In this document: positions 48,514-60,500 of the stretch, piece by piece
Numbering within the stretch: the stretch's first letter is position 1
How the letters are laid out: each line of letters begins with the position of its first letter
Made by a program: the position numbers and the translations under genes
NCBI GenBank assembly: GCA_003255065.1
Contig: QAOA01006679.1
Coordinates: 34,150-98,149 of the forward strand
Length of the DNA: 64,000 nt
Direction of reading: 5' to 3'
Origin: Cercis canadensis
Taxonomy: Eukaryota > Streptophyta > Magnoliopsida > Fabales > Fabaceae
Notes under the pieces: model-generated
What the model saw: the letters and a program-made list of their open reading frames with translations, nothing else
Database searches by the model: none
Told to the model about the DNA's origin: nothing

Positions 48514-49731
48514 TCAATTTTGGAATATATGCTCTTGGTGATCTTTGATGTCATCTGTCCTCAGTTGCATGTTGAGCACACGCCTAGACACCATCAAATA
48601 CTGATCCAGAAGAGAGTCATCAATATCATCCACGTCATTAGCATATTTTAAGGGTGATATGTCTTCACAACCAGGTGTAACAATAGGTTCCTCCTCACTA
48701 TCATACTTTCCAGTAACAAGCATAACAATTTTCCTTCTATTTGGACATTCAGAAGATATATGCCCTCGCCCTTGACACTTGTAGTACTTAATGTCACGTG
48801 ACTTAGAAGAAGAGTTATACTCGGTTTTACCTTGAGGAATAGGAGTAGAACCCATAGGCCTTGGTCTTGTCTCTTCTTTCGGCTTTGGAGCTGTTCTAGG
48901 GGTATCATTTCAGTTCGGTTTCCAGTTTGAAATATTGGAAGCTAAACCAAATCTAGAAGCTACTCTAGCCTTCAACTGTCTCTCTACATGTTCGGCTTTA
49001 TGTACTAAGTCCTCAATCTCTACATAGTGACTAATCTCCACCACTTCAACAATCTCTTGCCTCAAGCCACTAATAAACTGTGCTATGATTGCCTCACAGT
49101 TCTCATAAATATTAGCCCTCATCATAGCTATCTCCATCGCACTGTTGTACTCAACCACACTCATAGATCCCTGTTTCAAATCTTGCAGTTTCTTGAAACA
49201 ATCTCTATAGTAATGTCTAGGTATAAACTGTTTCCTCATCACAGCTCTCATATCAGCCCATGACCGAATAGGTCTCTCACAATCTCTACGCCGGTTAATC
49301 ACTAGCTGGTCCCACCAAATACTAGCATAGTCAGTGAATTCAACAACCGCCAGCTTTACTTTCTTCTCTTTAGAGTAATCATGACATTTAAAAATATGTT
49401 CCACCTTTCTCTCCTATTCTAAGTAAAGTTCAGGATCACTTTTACCTTGAAATGTATGAATTCTTATTTTTATACTCCCTAAATTATTATCACGATGAGG
49501 GGCTGCACTCCTCTCTCTTTTGGTTTCAGTTTCACCTTCAGAATAGTTTGCTTCCTCCTCCTCAGAATATCGGAGGGATCTAGATGTTTTAGGTTTCTGT
49601 ATCGCGGAAACTAGGGTCTCTAGACTCTCTAATCTCTCCTCGGTTCCCATCTATAATCTTGCAATTTGGTCATGAATGACTTTCATATATGCATCCATAT
49701 GACCTTTGGTGAATGATTCTTCCTGATCCAT
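48514..49731 (-). pseudogene. CRM-type gag
   Basis: The probable start at 49731 (MDQEESFTKGHMDAYMK..) is followed by an in-frame TAG before MGTEERLESLETLVSAIQ. The gag core is at 49404-48910 (YASIWWDQLVINRRRD, WADMRAVMRKQFIPRHYYRD, FISGLRQEIVEVVEISHYVE). A CCHC knuckle at 48855-48514 reads YYKCQGRGHISSECPN, where the usual second Cys of the box is replaced, giving C-x2-(G). Stops at 49650, about 49411 and 48909 break the frame. Confidence 0.82.
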
Positions 49732-50740
49732 GTTGCAAAGACTCACCTCACGTGTTTCACTCGTGTTTACACTCAATTGGCTTTTTCTCGATAATGCTCT
49801 AACAACTCGTGCCTTTTGCTACTCAAATTTCCTTAGAAGCCCGTAAACAAAAACCTGTTAAGAACTTACCAAGAAGAAAATATGATGGATAAAAATGACA
49901 AGAAGGCAAAAAAAAAAAAGACTCCAAGAAAAATGACCAAGACTCGAATGAAACAATGAACAAGAGTTTAGATTGGACTGTAAAGTTTTGATTTAAAAAA
50001 ATCCAAAAGCCCTTTGATTTAAGAGTGCTCAAGAAACGTACCAAAGAAATTAAGAAATAAAAATAGCAAAGGATCGAAAAAAAAATAAAATTTCTTTTAG
50101 CAAATTACAAAAAAACAGCTCGAAATAGACGTTTTTGAAGGAGTTTGGGTCCAAAAATGGCCTCAATTGGGTAAACCCTAACCATATTGTAGGCCTTTGA
50201 ACAAGTTTTGAAACGCCGGGTCACAGGTTCCATAATTCTAACTGAGCTGAAAGTTATGCCCTTTTCAAGCAAGTTAGTCCAAATAGTCATTTTTTGTCAC
50301 AAGAACACACTTTGCTATAATCTTTTTTTTTTTATTCGTTTGTTTTTGCTGGATCTGTCACTTTTGTTGTTTTTTTTTTTATTTGCAATTTAAATTTGAC
50401 TAAGACTCTACTAACAGCTAGGGTTTGCTATTGCAACCCAAACAGCCGCCTCTAGGCAATTTAACCTAGGACGTAGACTCTTAAACACAAAATAATGAAC
50501 AACCTAACAATGATGAAAGGGAAATACTAGAGATTACTGTGACCAGAAAATTAAAGGACACGACGAAGAAAACACTTAGAATGAAATTGACACGAAAAAA
50601 AAAAAGAACAACTGACTCAACAGAAAGGGTAGAAGATGATTGACTCAACAAATAGGATAGATAAAATAAAATAAAAATAGAAGATAGGGGTTTTAGGAAT
50701 ACTGATTGAAACTCCAATGAGCCAAAGCTCTGATACCAAA
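49732..50740 (-). other. CRM-type 5' leader with iMet primer binding site
   Basis: Non-coding leader. On the + strand gctctgatacca (50727-50738) is the complement of the primer binding site beside the 5' LTR. T-rich frames here have no protein features. Confidence 0.75.
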
Positions 50741-51452
50741 TGATGCGTTATTGTCATCTGAAAGATCGAAACAGAGTGTCTGGATACCAAACTGTAGGAT
50801 GACCTTTGTTATCTCAATTGGGTGAACCCTTAACAAGGAATGATACTTGATAAGTTCAAGTTCGAGTTCTTTGCCCATAAACAACAGGGAAGCTCTAAAT
50901 CCAGAAAAACTCAAGAATTCAATATTATTAATCTAAAAAATTGTCTTTGCAAGGACATACACAAATTCCTTATATAGACAATTCGGCTAGAAGGCTACAA
51001 ATAAACCTAATTCAACTAGGAATGCTAATAAACCCTAATACACGTTTTGGCCCATAAACATAAAAGCCCAAATTAAAACTAATTAAAATTAATAAGCATA
51101 ATTTTCGGTCCTAACAAGATAAGGCCCATGATGCATCTCTAGACTATGTAGATTGGCCTCATTAATCCATGAGTTAATGTCCAAACTTGATCTTCAAGTT
51201 TCCTCCAAATCAAGCTCCAAATTTGGGCTCCAAGCTAGCCCATGTGCACATTCTACAAGAGATAGATAAGTGATCTATCTCAACTCTGAACTTGGCCCAG
51301 CTGCTTTCTCCTTGGTTTGCACTTCTTGGACTAGGCTCAGCAGCGCTTCTTTCACACGATTAGCTCTGCTTTTAGTCATCGGGCCTCCAACTCCAAGCAA
51401 GGTATCATGAACACTCCTAAAGTTAGGGCGTGTAGCAAGTTAATTCACATCA
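50741..51452 (-). repeat. CRM-type 5' LTR (712 bp)
   Basis: Same length as the 3' LTR and clearly alignable with scattered substitutions. The right target duplication caatc follows at 51453-51457. Confidence 0.88.
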
Positions 51453-52398
51453 CAATCTCTTATGGGATGATCGATGTCTATATGTTGTTAATCTAGACGA
51501 GCCATTATATGACATGGTACTTACGTATAACGCACAAGTGGATGATGCCTGAAAATGCCATAGCCGCTGGACAAGTCAGTGCATTACAGTTATTTTGTTC
51601 ATTTTTTATTTGTTTTAAATTACTATATTATTTTATGAATAAATTATGATCCATAATTTACCACGGTGTAAGTCCTTACTCATCCTCAAACTTAGCAGGG
51701 TTGGACACCTAAGCATGGGTGGCCTTATTAGCTTGCTCATCTTTCGAATAAGCAATATTAAGCATTTGTTGTGAGCCTAACCGGGGTATTTGTGCAGTTT
51801 AGGGTATTTCCATTGGTGATGCAACCTCAGATGGCTCTTGAGGCGACGAACTCAGCAGGGAGTGCATTTGTGCCTTCGGAGTAATAGGTTACATCATCAC
51901 GATGCCAGTCTGCCTCATACTCTACCAAGGCTCGACAGCGTTCGAGTAACAAATCTCAAAGATCATCACACTCTGGCCATCGCTGTGATGTGGCTGGTTC
52001 CTCGATCGACGTGTCATATCAGCCCGATTCAGTACAATTTACACAGGACCAAGACTACTTTGATTTGACACCACATACATATGATGTGGCACCATTTCCT
52101 GTATATAACTTTTTTTACGTTTATTCTCATGTTCTCCCATCGGCGATTGATGCATACGCGGACCCCTCTTCACAAGCATACGTCCCAAAAAGATTGGACC
52201 GATCTGACGATGACTCCTTCAATAGAACGTCCGTCCTATGATCTGGCGATGACTGGGACTAGACTATTTGCATCATGAGACATGTATGATCACATGAAAC
52301 CACCAGCCACCTAACCTGCTAAAGAAGAACTGCCACCACGTGTAAGAAGACCCCCTAGATGTAGGATAGACGGGCCTTTGTACCGACATAGGTATTAA
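51453..52398 (+). pseudogene. PMD gene, 3' part
   Basis: After the CRM element the PMD frame resumes with WDDRCLYVVNLDEPLYDM (the segment usually followed by the conserved WYR..TRRW region, here degraded). A probable intron lies before about 51797. The C-terminal tail (about 51800-52398) has the low-complexity Ser/Arg/Pro/His-rich style of PMD proteins. It ends RRPPRCRIDGPLYRHRY with TAA at 52396-52398. Stops occur in several places. The 3' end faces the transposase 3' end (52620) across about 220 bp. Confidence 0.7.
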
Positions 52399-52619
52399 TA
52401 TTAGGTTGTTATTGTACATGTGATATGATTATTATTAGACATGTATATTATTATTATTTTTGAGTTCATATGTCATGTCATTTATTTAAATTTTTGAAAT
52501 CAAAATGATATATAATTAAACAATATGCCGCATAAATAGATTATTTGCCATTGGTAATCAAAGCAATAAGAAAAATAACATACAAATTACAAACTTTCAA
52601 GCACAAATAACTAATTCGA

Positions 52620-55485
52620 TCATGGATCAGACATTCTTCTATATGGAGAGTTTCGTTTATTATGCCCTTCCGTGTGACAAATACTGCACTTTATTATTGT
52701 TCGGGTTTTGCTTGAATCTCGCTTATCCATCTCATTTCGAATGCGATGTGTAACAGGACAACTTTTTTTCCTCAGCATCGTAGGGTTAGGGCTAATATGT
52801 ATCCCCTCGATCTTCAGCCAATATTCCTATCCACCAATAAGCTTAAATTGTCCATGATAGACATTCGCTAAATTTGTAATGGAGTATACTGGATTCACAT
52901 AAGTCCATTCATTGAGCGAAACAGATGCCCAAGTAGATATTGCATGTGAGCATGGCAAATTGAGGGCTTTAAATTTATCGCAACTACACATTCTCTCATT
53001 TAGATTGACAATAAACGTTCATCCAACCATCCTGATTCTCATATTATACCTCTCATCCACCTCAAGCAATCCGGTGTCTTTATTGAACAATTGAGGCTTG
53101 TGTGATGACGCATCTCGTGAATTATCTTGCATCTTACCCATTGCATATTTGGTCCATTGTTGTCTACTAGCTCTCATATTACCAACTTCATCCATCTTCT
53201 TAGTGAAAATAACATTCAGTTTGTAATATGTCGCTCTAACCAAGATAGTAATAGACATATTGTAAACACCCTTCAATGTGCCATTAATATTCTCAACTAA
53301 ATTGGTGGTCATCATGTCGTAACGCCTCCTCTCAATATCTCATTGCAAAGTCTACTTCGCTTCATCAAGATCTTGTACATACTTCCATGACCGATTGTCT
53401 TCGCATTGACTTTGTATATCTTTCATAAACTCTTTAAATTTAAAAGATTTAAATTGACTATCTGTCAAATTAGGTCATGAAATTGAATATTAGTACTGGT
53501 TCGTTTAAACTAAATATACTACTATAATAAAAAATTTATACATACATGCTACGTATATTTTTATCTTTAGGGATTTGTTCTTGAAATGTGTATTCTAATT
53601 GCTAACGACATGCCGCAAGCAAAAGAAATTGTACACGAGTGGTGGACTCCAACCCACACTATCATATGCAATTGAAGACAATATACTTACATAACGATTA
53701 AAAATAATCGCCAAATTTTGCTATTTCGAATAACATGTTGACGAACTAAGGTAAAAAATCATGTCCATGCATTTTTAACTTTACCTTCCACAATAACAAA
53801 TGCAAGAGGCAATAGTGACCTATCGTCGTCCTATGTAGAAGCAATCAACAATGTCCCACAATATTTGTCACTCAAGAAAGTCTCATCTACTTGAATCACA
53901 TACTTGCAAAAAGGAAATGCATCAACACATGCTTGGAATGTCCAAAAGACACGGCGAAACATCTTCTCCTAAACATTTGAATGATTATTGACATGATTAT
54001 TATCCAATAACCATTTGACAACAGTTCTAGAATTTGACGCTTGATTGCTGCCATCTATCTAGGCAAGAGGTTATAGTTCTCATTCCAATTACTGAACAAC
54101 TTTTCGATGCACTTCTGCTTTGCTAACCATGTTTTCCTGTACAATGCTCGGTACAAAAATTCTGCCAATATTCGCTCATGTATCAACTTAATTGATACAT
54201 CAGAACTCTCTTCAATCATCCCATAAATGTTCGACGCTATCACATAAATATCTAACTTCTTGTTCTTGCGTTATCATGACATTTGTGCAAGTATGCAAAC
54301 CGTTATACTTTCTAATCTCCCATAATCCACTCTTACTCTTTTGATAAGCTCGAAGTCTCCAATTACAACCAGTAGTGTTATTTGAAAAAATAACACTTCA
54401 TGCAGTTAAATGTGACTCTTTCACAATAAATGACTGATACATTTGCAGTGAGTATTCATTGACAACAAGTTGAACGTCATTTTTTGTTGAGAATTGTTAC
54501 CCAATTGACAACTCTCTACCTCTTTCCCACGCTCCATGTCCATATGATATCCTAGTGTCATCATTAATTCGCATGGTAACCTAGTTAACTTCTGAATAAA
54601 CTAGCGAAGGTTTATTATACTACAATGGTTACACCATTTTCGGTCTGGGACAACCAGATTCATAGCCCAATGGTTGTACATTCAGATTCAAACTATGTTT
54701 ATTTTCTTCATCACTGGTCGTTTCATCTCCCTCTGTCAATGGTTGTACATTCAGATTCAAACTATGTTCATTTTCTTCATCACTGGTCGATTCATCTCCC
54801 TTTGTTATGTAATCTTCATCATCACTTGACTTAATTAAATGATAAATGGTAGAATTACCATCACTTACTTGTTTGTCTTCGTGTCCTTCTATATTCAGAT
54901 GAATTTCCTGTTCTTCGATGCCCTTTTATTGTCTAATATTTGAATTGAACCACTGGACATCCCAACCATAGTTATGGCTTTCTAGTGGCTGAAAAGTTTG
55001 ACTCGAACTAGGCATGCTAAATTGTAATCCAGATGAGTCAACATGTGGCCGATAACAATGATCATTTTCTAAATCTGTTTGACTATGCACCTGAACTGAA
55101 CAAGGTATTGAACTTGGTCCACCAACATCAACTTCATCAATTTAAAAATACTACCATCATGCTGTGTAGTTTTAGTCTTCACAAAAAGCTCAATTGCTCC
55201 AAGATTGGCATGCTGTGAGTGACTTTCATACATGCACATTACATCATCATCAACCATGAGATCAATTGCACCATAATTTAAGAGGTTAGCTGACATAAGA
55301 AATCTATATTTGATATTCTTAATCACTTTATTGGGATCAAGACATAATTTTTGTTGTATTACCTCCTTAAGGCTATGTAGTTTAAGTTTATGCTTCAACA
55401 TCATGCATACAGGATTCGTACTTTCATACGTGACTCATTGTTTTCCATTATACACTCGACCATTATGATAAATGAAGATTAGCAT
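52620..55485 (-). pseudogene. MULE transposase (MuDR family)
   Basis: N-terminus at 55485 (MLIFIYHNGRVYNG, then stop) with the MuDR N-terminal region at 55404-55069 (KEVIQQKLCLDPNKVIKN, VDDDVMCMYESHSQHANLG). Then come an acidic spacer with a 69-bp tandem repeat, a MuDR DNA-binding-type segment at 54243-54055 (YRKTWLAKQKCIEKLFSNWN), and the DDE core near 53970-53600 (VFWTFQACVDAFPFCKYVIQ followed by VDETFLSDKYCGTLLIAS, then LPLAFVIVEGKVKNAW). At 53315-53019 lies MTTNLVENINGTLKG. The SWIM zinc finger is C-S-C..C-S-H (CSCDKFKALNLPCSHAI, near 52990), and a final knuckle CSICHTEGHNKRNSP has Ser in place of the last Cys. Stop TGA at 52620-52622. At least five stops or frameshifts are seen, so it is inactive. 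Confidence 0.88.
54670..54807 (-). repeat. 69-bp in-frame tandem repeat in MULE transposase spacer
   Basis: Two units (54670-54738 and 54739-54807) encode a 23-residue acidic block containing TSDEEN.HSLNLNVQP twice. A few substitutions distinguish them. The 69-bp period keeps the frame. Confidence 0.85.
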
Positions 55486-56213
55486 TTTTATCATAAATTT
55501 TAAACCAAATATATTATATTTCATGTACAATAATGTAAAGAATCATAATAATATTGAGCTAAATACATATTTTATGTACACATTTACTTATAGTAATATT
55601 TCAATGAAAAATATAAATTACTAAATATTATCAAGCTTACGATCAAAAATAAATTAAATATTATTATATATAATTAGTAGATAAATATCATCATACTTTA
55701 TTTATACTAATATTTTGCTCTAAACATATATTATTAAAACTTATCAAATTTAGAATAAAAAAGAACAATTATTAACATTAAACAATAATTAAAATCTAAA
55801 CATACCTGATAAAGTATCATTCCACAAAACTTCAAAAAAAATTATAGACAAAAACTTAGCTAATACAAATTTCTCTCTTCTGTGAGCTATCAATCTTTCT
55901 CCTTTGGAAAATGAAAAAATTTGCTCCTTTGCAAACTGAAACAATGTTTCTTCTGCTATGTGAAGATTGCTCTCCACGGAGGTATATATAGAGCTCGGAC
56001 ATGCCATCAGTAAACGGAGTCACACAATTTCCCCAGACAAAATTACAGAGACACCTTAACATGCTAGCAAACAAAATGCGAAGCACCAACTGCCATTTGA
56101 CATGGCTTGTGGGGACATGTCATGTGCTTCATGGCGTGTCCCTACAAGACATGTCACTTGGCAGCTTTTCACTTCAACTGAGACCCGCATGCTTGCAAAA
56201 GCCTAGAAAGAAT

Positions 56214-56400
56214 GACAAGATCGGACGTGCCACATGGGTCGAGACGTGTTCTGTGGGGACACGCTGCCTAGCCTAGGTGTATCTGGTAGGGCTCGCGATG
56301 TTTAAAATTTTTTTTTTATTTTTGATTTTTTGAAAACTATAATATTGGGGTAAATATGTTTCAAATTATGATAGTCGTGTAAAAAACTTGTAGAACTCTA
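56214..56400 (-). repeat. MULE right terminal inverted repeat
   Basis: Reverse complement of 32231-32417 with substitutions. Inner end gacaagatcggacgtgc, outer end aaaaacttgtagaactct. A further stretch to 56420 (tgccc) may be the true terminus. Confidence 0.85.
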
Positions 56401-56420
56401 ATAACTAGGTCAAAGTGCCC

Positions 56421-57542
56421 AAAATTTCTTTTATATATATATATATATATAATTATGTTTAAATATAAACAGAATAATTATATATATAAATAAAATAATT
56501 ATATAATACTTATTATTGAGAATATTTTAATTATTTTATATTAAGTAAGAGAAAATAGGTGTCTTTTTTGCACTTTTTAATTTTTTTTAAGTTCTTTAAT
56601 CTAAGGTGAAAAACTCTGAAAAAAAAATTCGTTTCGATTCGGTTGAATCAGTCTTCTCCTATGTTGCACGAGTACGGGTACGAGTTTCGTACCTGGTACA
56701 GCATTTTTCAAAAAATGGGAGTATGGGTACGTCACGTTATATATATATATATATATAACAAGAAAAATGTTAAAATTCTCCAAATATTAAAAATATCAAC
56801 AATTAATCCTTAACAAATAAATAACAACTAACAAGTATTAACTCAAAGTACAAATAATCATGCCCAATTTGATTTAGGGAAGGAGAAGGCAATTTTGAGG
56901 TTAATTCAGCTTCCAAAACGGCGTCGTAGCACTAAATCTCCCCATTTCCGCCTCCTTCAAAACGACGCCGCATCAGTCACCTTTAAATTCCCGCACATCC
57001 AAAATGGCGCCGTTTCCTTCATTTTAATTCCCGCCTCTAGCTAGACGACGATGTTTCCTAATGACCAAGAATTTCCTAGTGAAAACGGCGTCGTTTCTTG
57101 CCTCCACATCCAACCAAACGTTTCGGGTGCGTTTCTTTGACGAATCTTTGCGTTTTTTGGCGTTTCGAAACGGAAAAAATTGAAAAAAATAAAATGAAAA
57201 TCTGTGAATTTTAAAGCTGTGGTACGTGTTTCGGGGACGTTCCCAAAACAGGTAAGTCCTAGAAACGGCAGTTTGGTGCTACTTAGGTCTTCTCCAATAT
57301 ATTTTAGTGTAGACCGTATCAATCAGAAACTGTGAAAGCAGAAAGAAGGTCTGAGAGCAAGGTTCATCAGTGGATGGAATGATCCCACGTGTCCAAATAT
57401 CTAGCCATGCTTCCCAACTTGACTTCCATCTTGAGTCCTAGTCTATGTTCAACTCATGTGCTTCAACCCAAAACCCATCAATTGATTGATATGTCAATTT
57501 TTTTGGATCAAATTGGTGAAATTATATGAATTCAATTCGTTG
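56421..57542 (+). promoter_or_regulatory. Upstream region of ARP8 (promoter side)
   Basis: Contains (TA)n runs at 56431-56450 and 56739-56757, repeat-like GTACGGGTACGAG sequence at 56665-56735, and at 56915-57100 five CG-rich palindromic motifs of the form AAACGGCGTCGTTT (see findings). The ARP8 start codon is at 57543. No TATA box can be assigned with confidence. Confidence 0.45.
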
Positions 57543-60500
57543 ATGGCCATGTTGTTGAGAAAAGTATGGGAATCGGTGTCGAACCGTTCTTGTTCGAGTT
57601 CAAATTCGAGCTCATCAGAACGTCTTCGTCCGGTGGATTCATCTCTGGGTGCCTTCGATCAAATTCCTTCAGACATATTGATGCAAATCCTGAGACTTTT
57701 GGGCCCTAAAGAAGTCGCCAAATTAAGCCTCCTATGCAAAGCCTGGAGATCTCTGGTGTCCGATAATCGCCTCTGGATTTCCTTCTTTCAGACCCACCAC
57801 CCCGACCACCTCCCATGGGATTCCATTTTTTTCGCCGAAACCAATTTGAGCTCCGGTTACCCTCTTCCGTATGTACAAGTATCCCCCTTTGATGTTGGTG
57901 CTTTGGTGGCTCAACTCGAAAAATCACATAGCAACTCATTCTTATGTTGTATTAATTCCTTGAAATTGCAGAACTTCCGTTGGTCATATGCCCCAGTTAT
58001 CGTTCTTGAATATTTATGGCCAACGAGCACGAGTCCCAGGTTCTGTTATCATCGATGGTTAGTATTATTTCTAAGTCTAACCACAGTATTTCTTATGTCT
58101 CTGTTTTGATAGTGGAAGCACGTTTGTACCCCTTCATGTGATTCTTCTTGGTTCTTACTGCCCCCATTTTTCCTTTTAATATTTACCTATTAATTTTCTA
58201 TTCTTGAATTTACAAATATTGTCATCGATCAAGAGTTTCTCATTTCTTTTGCGTGCCTACTACTTTAGGCGGTTCTGGCTATTGCAAGTTTGGTTGGAGC
58301 AAATACGCATGTCCATCAGGGCGATCAGCAACCTTTTTGGTAGAGCTTTTGTCAGAACTATCCCTAGTACTAACTATGATTGCAGGAAACAATTTCTCCA
58401 TATACTGGCAATCCCTTCCCTTGTACACATTTTTTTCTGTTTTCAATTTGCTTTTGCACATGCAGCAATCTTTTATTTTCCCTATCAATAGCAGGAATTT
58501 GGTAACATCGAGTCTCCAATGTACACTAGACTTCGACATTTTTTTGCAACTATCTATAGCAGGTAAGTCATTCTAATTGCAAGATTTACTGTTTGCAACT
58601 TCATAATATTTCAAGAGAACTCTTCTTGGTCTCTCTCACTGCAAGCATTTACCTATCTTCGTGTGTACATAGATGAATGATAGATAAGCAATCAAGAATC
58701 CTACTTAAGAGAAAAATTCCTACTTATCATGAATAGGATATGGCAGTTCTATCTTTGTTTACTGAAATCTATAGATAGTTCTTGCTTGTATGCTTAATAT
58801 ATTGGTTGCTTTCTCCACAGGATGCAGGTGAAAGCGAGTACACAGCCAGTTATTGTTTCTTTACCAATATGCCATTATGATGGTTAGTTATTTCTACAAT
58901 TTACTCAAGTGGTGACACTGATAAAAAGAAAACAAAGAAAAAACCAAAAATTGTAAGACATTGTCTGAATCTTCACATTTTGAACTGATATTAATAGTAT
59001 TATGAATCAGTGTGCTACTGAAGTAGAAGGCATAATTATGCGGGTTAAAGTCTCCATTTGACTTATTATGAACCCATCTGGTTACCAATTGAATAATGTT
59101 GATTAAATATCTTCCCAGTTAACAAATCTAAACCATTTTGATAAGCTTCATCATGTATTTGCAATAAGAAGGAAAGGTGTTTATGATGAAATTTGGAAAT
59201 GATTGCTCTGTTTACCTATGTAAGAAAGAAAACATACCACTTAGTCACTAGATATAATTGATCTTTAATCAATCTAATGGTCCTGTGCAACTGTATATTT
59301 TGTTCTTGGGAATAAAGTAGTATATAGAAGAAAAAAAGAAAAAGAAAAAAGGTTGCATTGCCGAAATTCAAAATTTTGTTCTGACAGTATGCTTAGACAA
59401 GAAAAATCCATTTATTTGTCTCCAGAAGTTTCTTGATCTATGACTTCTTACATGAATTTTCCATAGATAATGTCTTTCATGTATAATATTTTCCAGCCAC
59501 AATATGTTAACCTCTTTCATAACCCCAGATACTGAATCTGCCAAAGCATCAAGACGGCAGCTTAAAGAAGCAATCCATGCTGCCCTGTTTGACATGAATG
59601 TTCCTTCTGTTTGTGCCGTCAACCAGGTAACTCTTTTTTAGGAAGATAATCTCTATATAAGTTCCAGTCACCTTTTTACCTAATATAAAGATAATTCACG
59701 TTAAAAGAAACTGAAAATGATTTTTTGACTCAGTGAATTAGAGGATCCATTTCTATCTATTTCTAACAGCTTTAGCTAACTGGAAGTGACATAAAAGATA
59801 AAGTACATGTTTACTAGTATAGCTCTCTTTTACTTCAACATCTTGAAGGTTGCAGGAAATACTCCTAGAGGGGGGTGAATAGGAGTTTGCAAAATTTAAA
59901 ACTATACCAGTTCTAAAACACATATCAGTTCAATATTCAGTTCTCTTCAAGAACTAGTTCTCTAACTTTAAGAACTAGTTCTCTAATAAAACAGAATTCA
60001 ACAAAAAATCAGAACTGACTAAATCAGAGAGCAGAATAAGAACAACTCAGAATATCATATTCAAGCAACAGAAGCACATATAAATCTTAGAAATGCAAAT
60101 AACTCAGAATTAAAGAGATGAAAGGAGAAGAGAGATTAGCAAGAGATTTTTATAGTGGTTCGGCTAACATTGCCTACATCCACTTCTCCCAATTGCTTGG
60201 GGTTCCACTAAAATTTGAGTTTAGTTGTCCAAGCTTCTCCAAGCTTTACATCCATGGTTTTTCTTCAAATTAACCAAGAACTCATCCCTTCCAACAAAGA
60301 TGAAGGAAGACTCTCACCCAGATTTCTCCCTAGAAATCTGAATACAAATCCCTTTTATCAAAGATAAATCCCCATTAGAAAGCATTCTCTCAACAGAGAA
60401 GATTAATACAATTATTGCACTTGAGGAAGAAGAAGGAGATAAAGAAACTAAGTACATAACACTTAGAGAACCATTCTTCAATCTCTCTCTAGAAAGCTTT

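Larger units (their letters stand above)
44577..51452 (-). mobile_element. Ty3/gypsy chromovirus, probably CRM lineage
   Basis: A 6.9-kb element on the minus strand with 712-bp LTRs (44577-45288 and 50741-51452), a perfect 5-bp target duplication caatc and an iMet-type primer binding site TGGTATCAGAGC two bases inside the 5' LTR (50727-50738). Gag-pol was a single frame. The pol C-terminus runs on into the 3' LTR (MTRSRAKGMKEALLS), a layout known from centromere-associated CRM elements. Frequent stops, mostly Trp-to-stop, show that it is inactive. It sits within the PMD gene. Confidence 0.88.
32198..56420 (-). mobile_element. Mutator-like element (MULE) carrying a PMD gene, with two nested gypsy elements
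   Basis: The ends are about 187-bp inverted repeats (32231-32417 and 56214-56400). Inside are a MULE transposase on - (55485-52620) and a plant mobile domain gene on + (32790-52398), arranged tail to tail about 220 bp apart. The PMD gene is interrupted by an Athila-type element (33998-44179) and a CRM-type element (44577-51452). Removing both leaves about 7 kb. PMD sequences are known to travel with plant transposons. This copy shows both genes between one pair of TIRs. Both genes have many in-frame stops, so it is immobile on its own. No 9-bp target duplication could be confirmed, and the outer few tens of bases at each end are uncertain. Confidence 0.82.
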
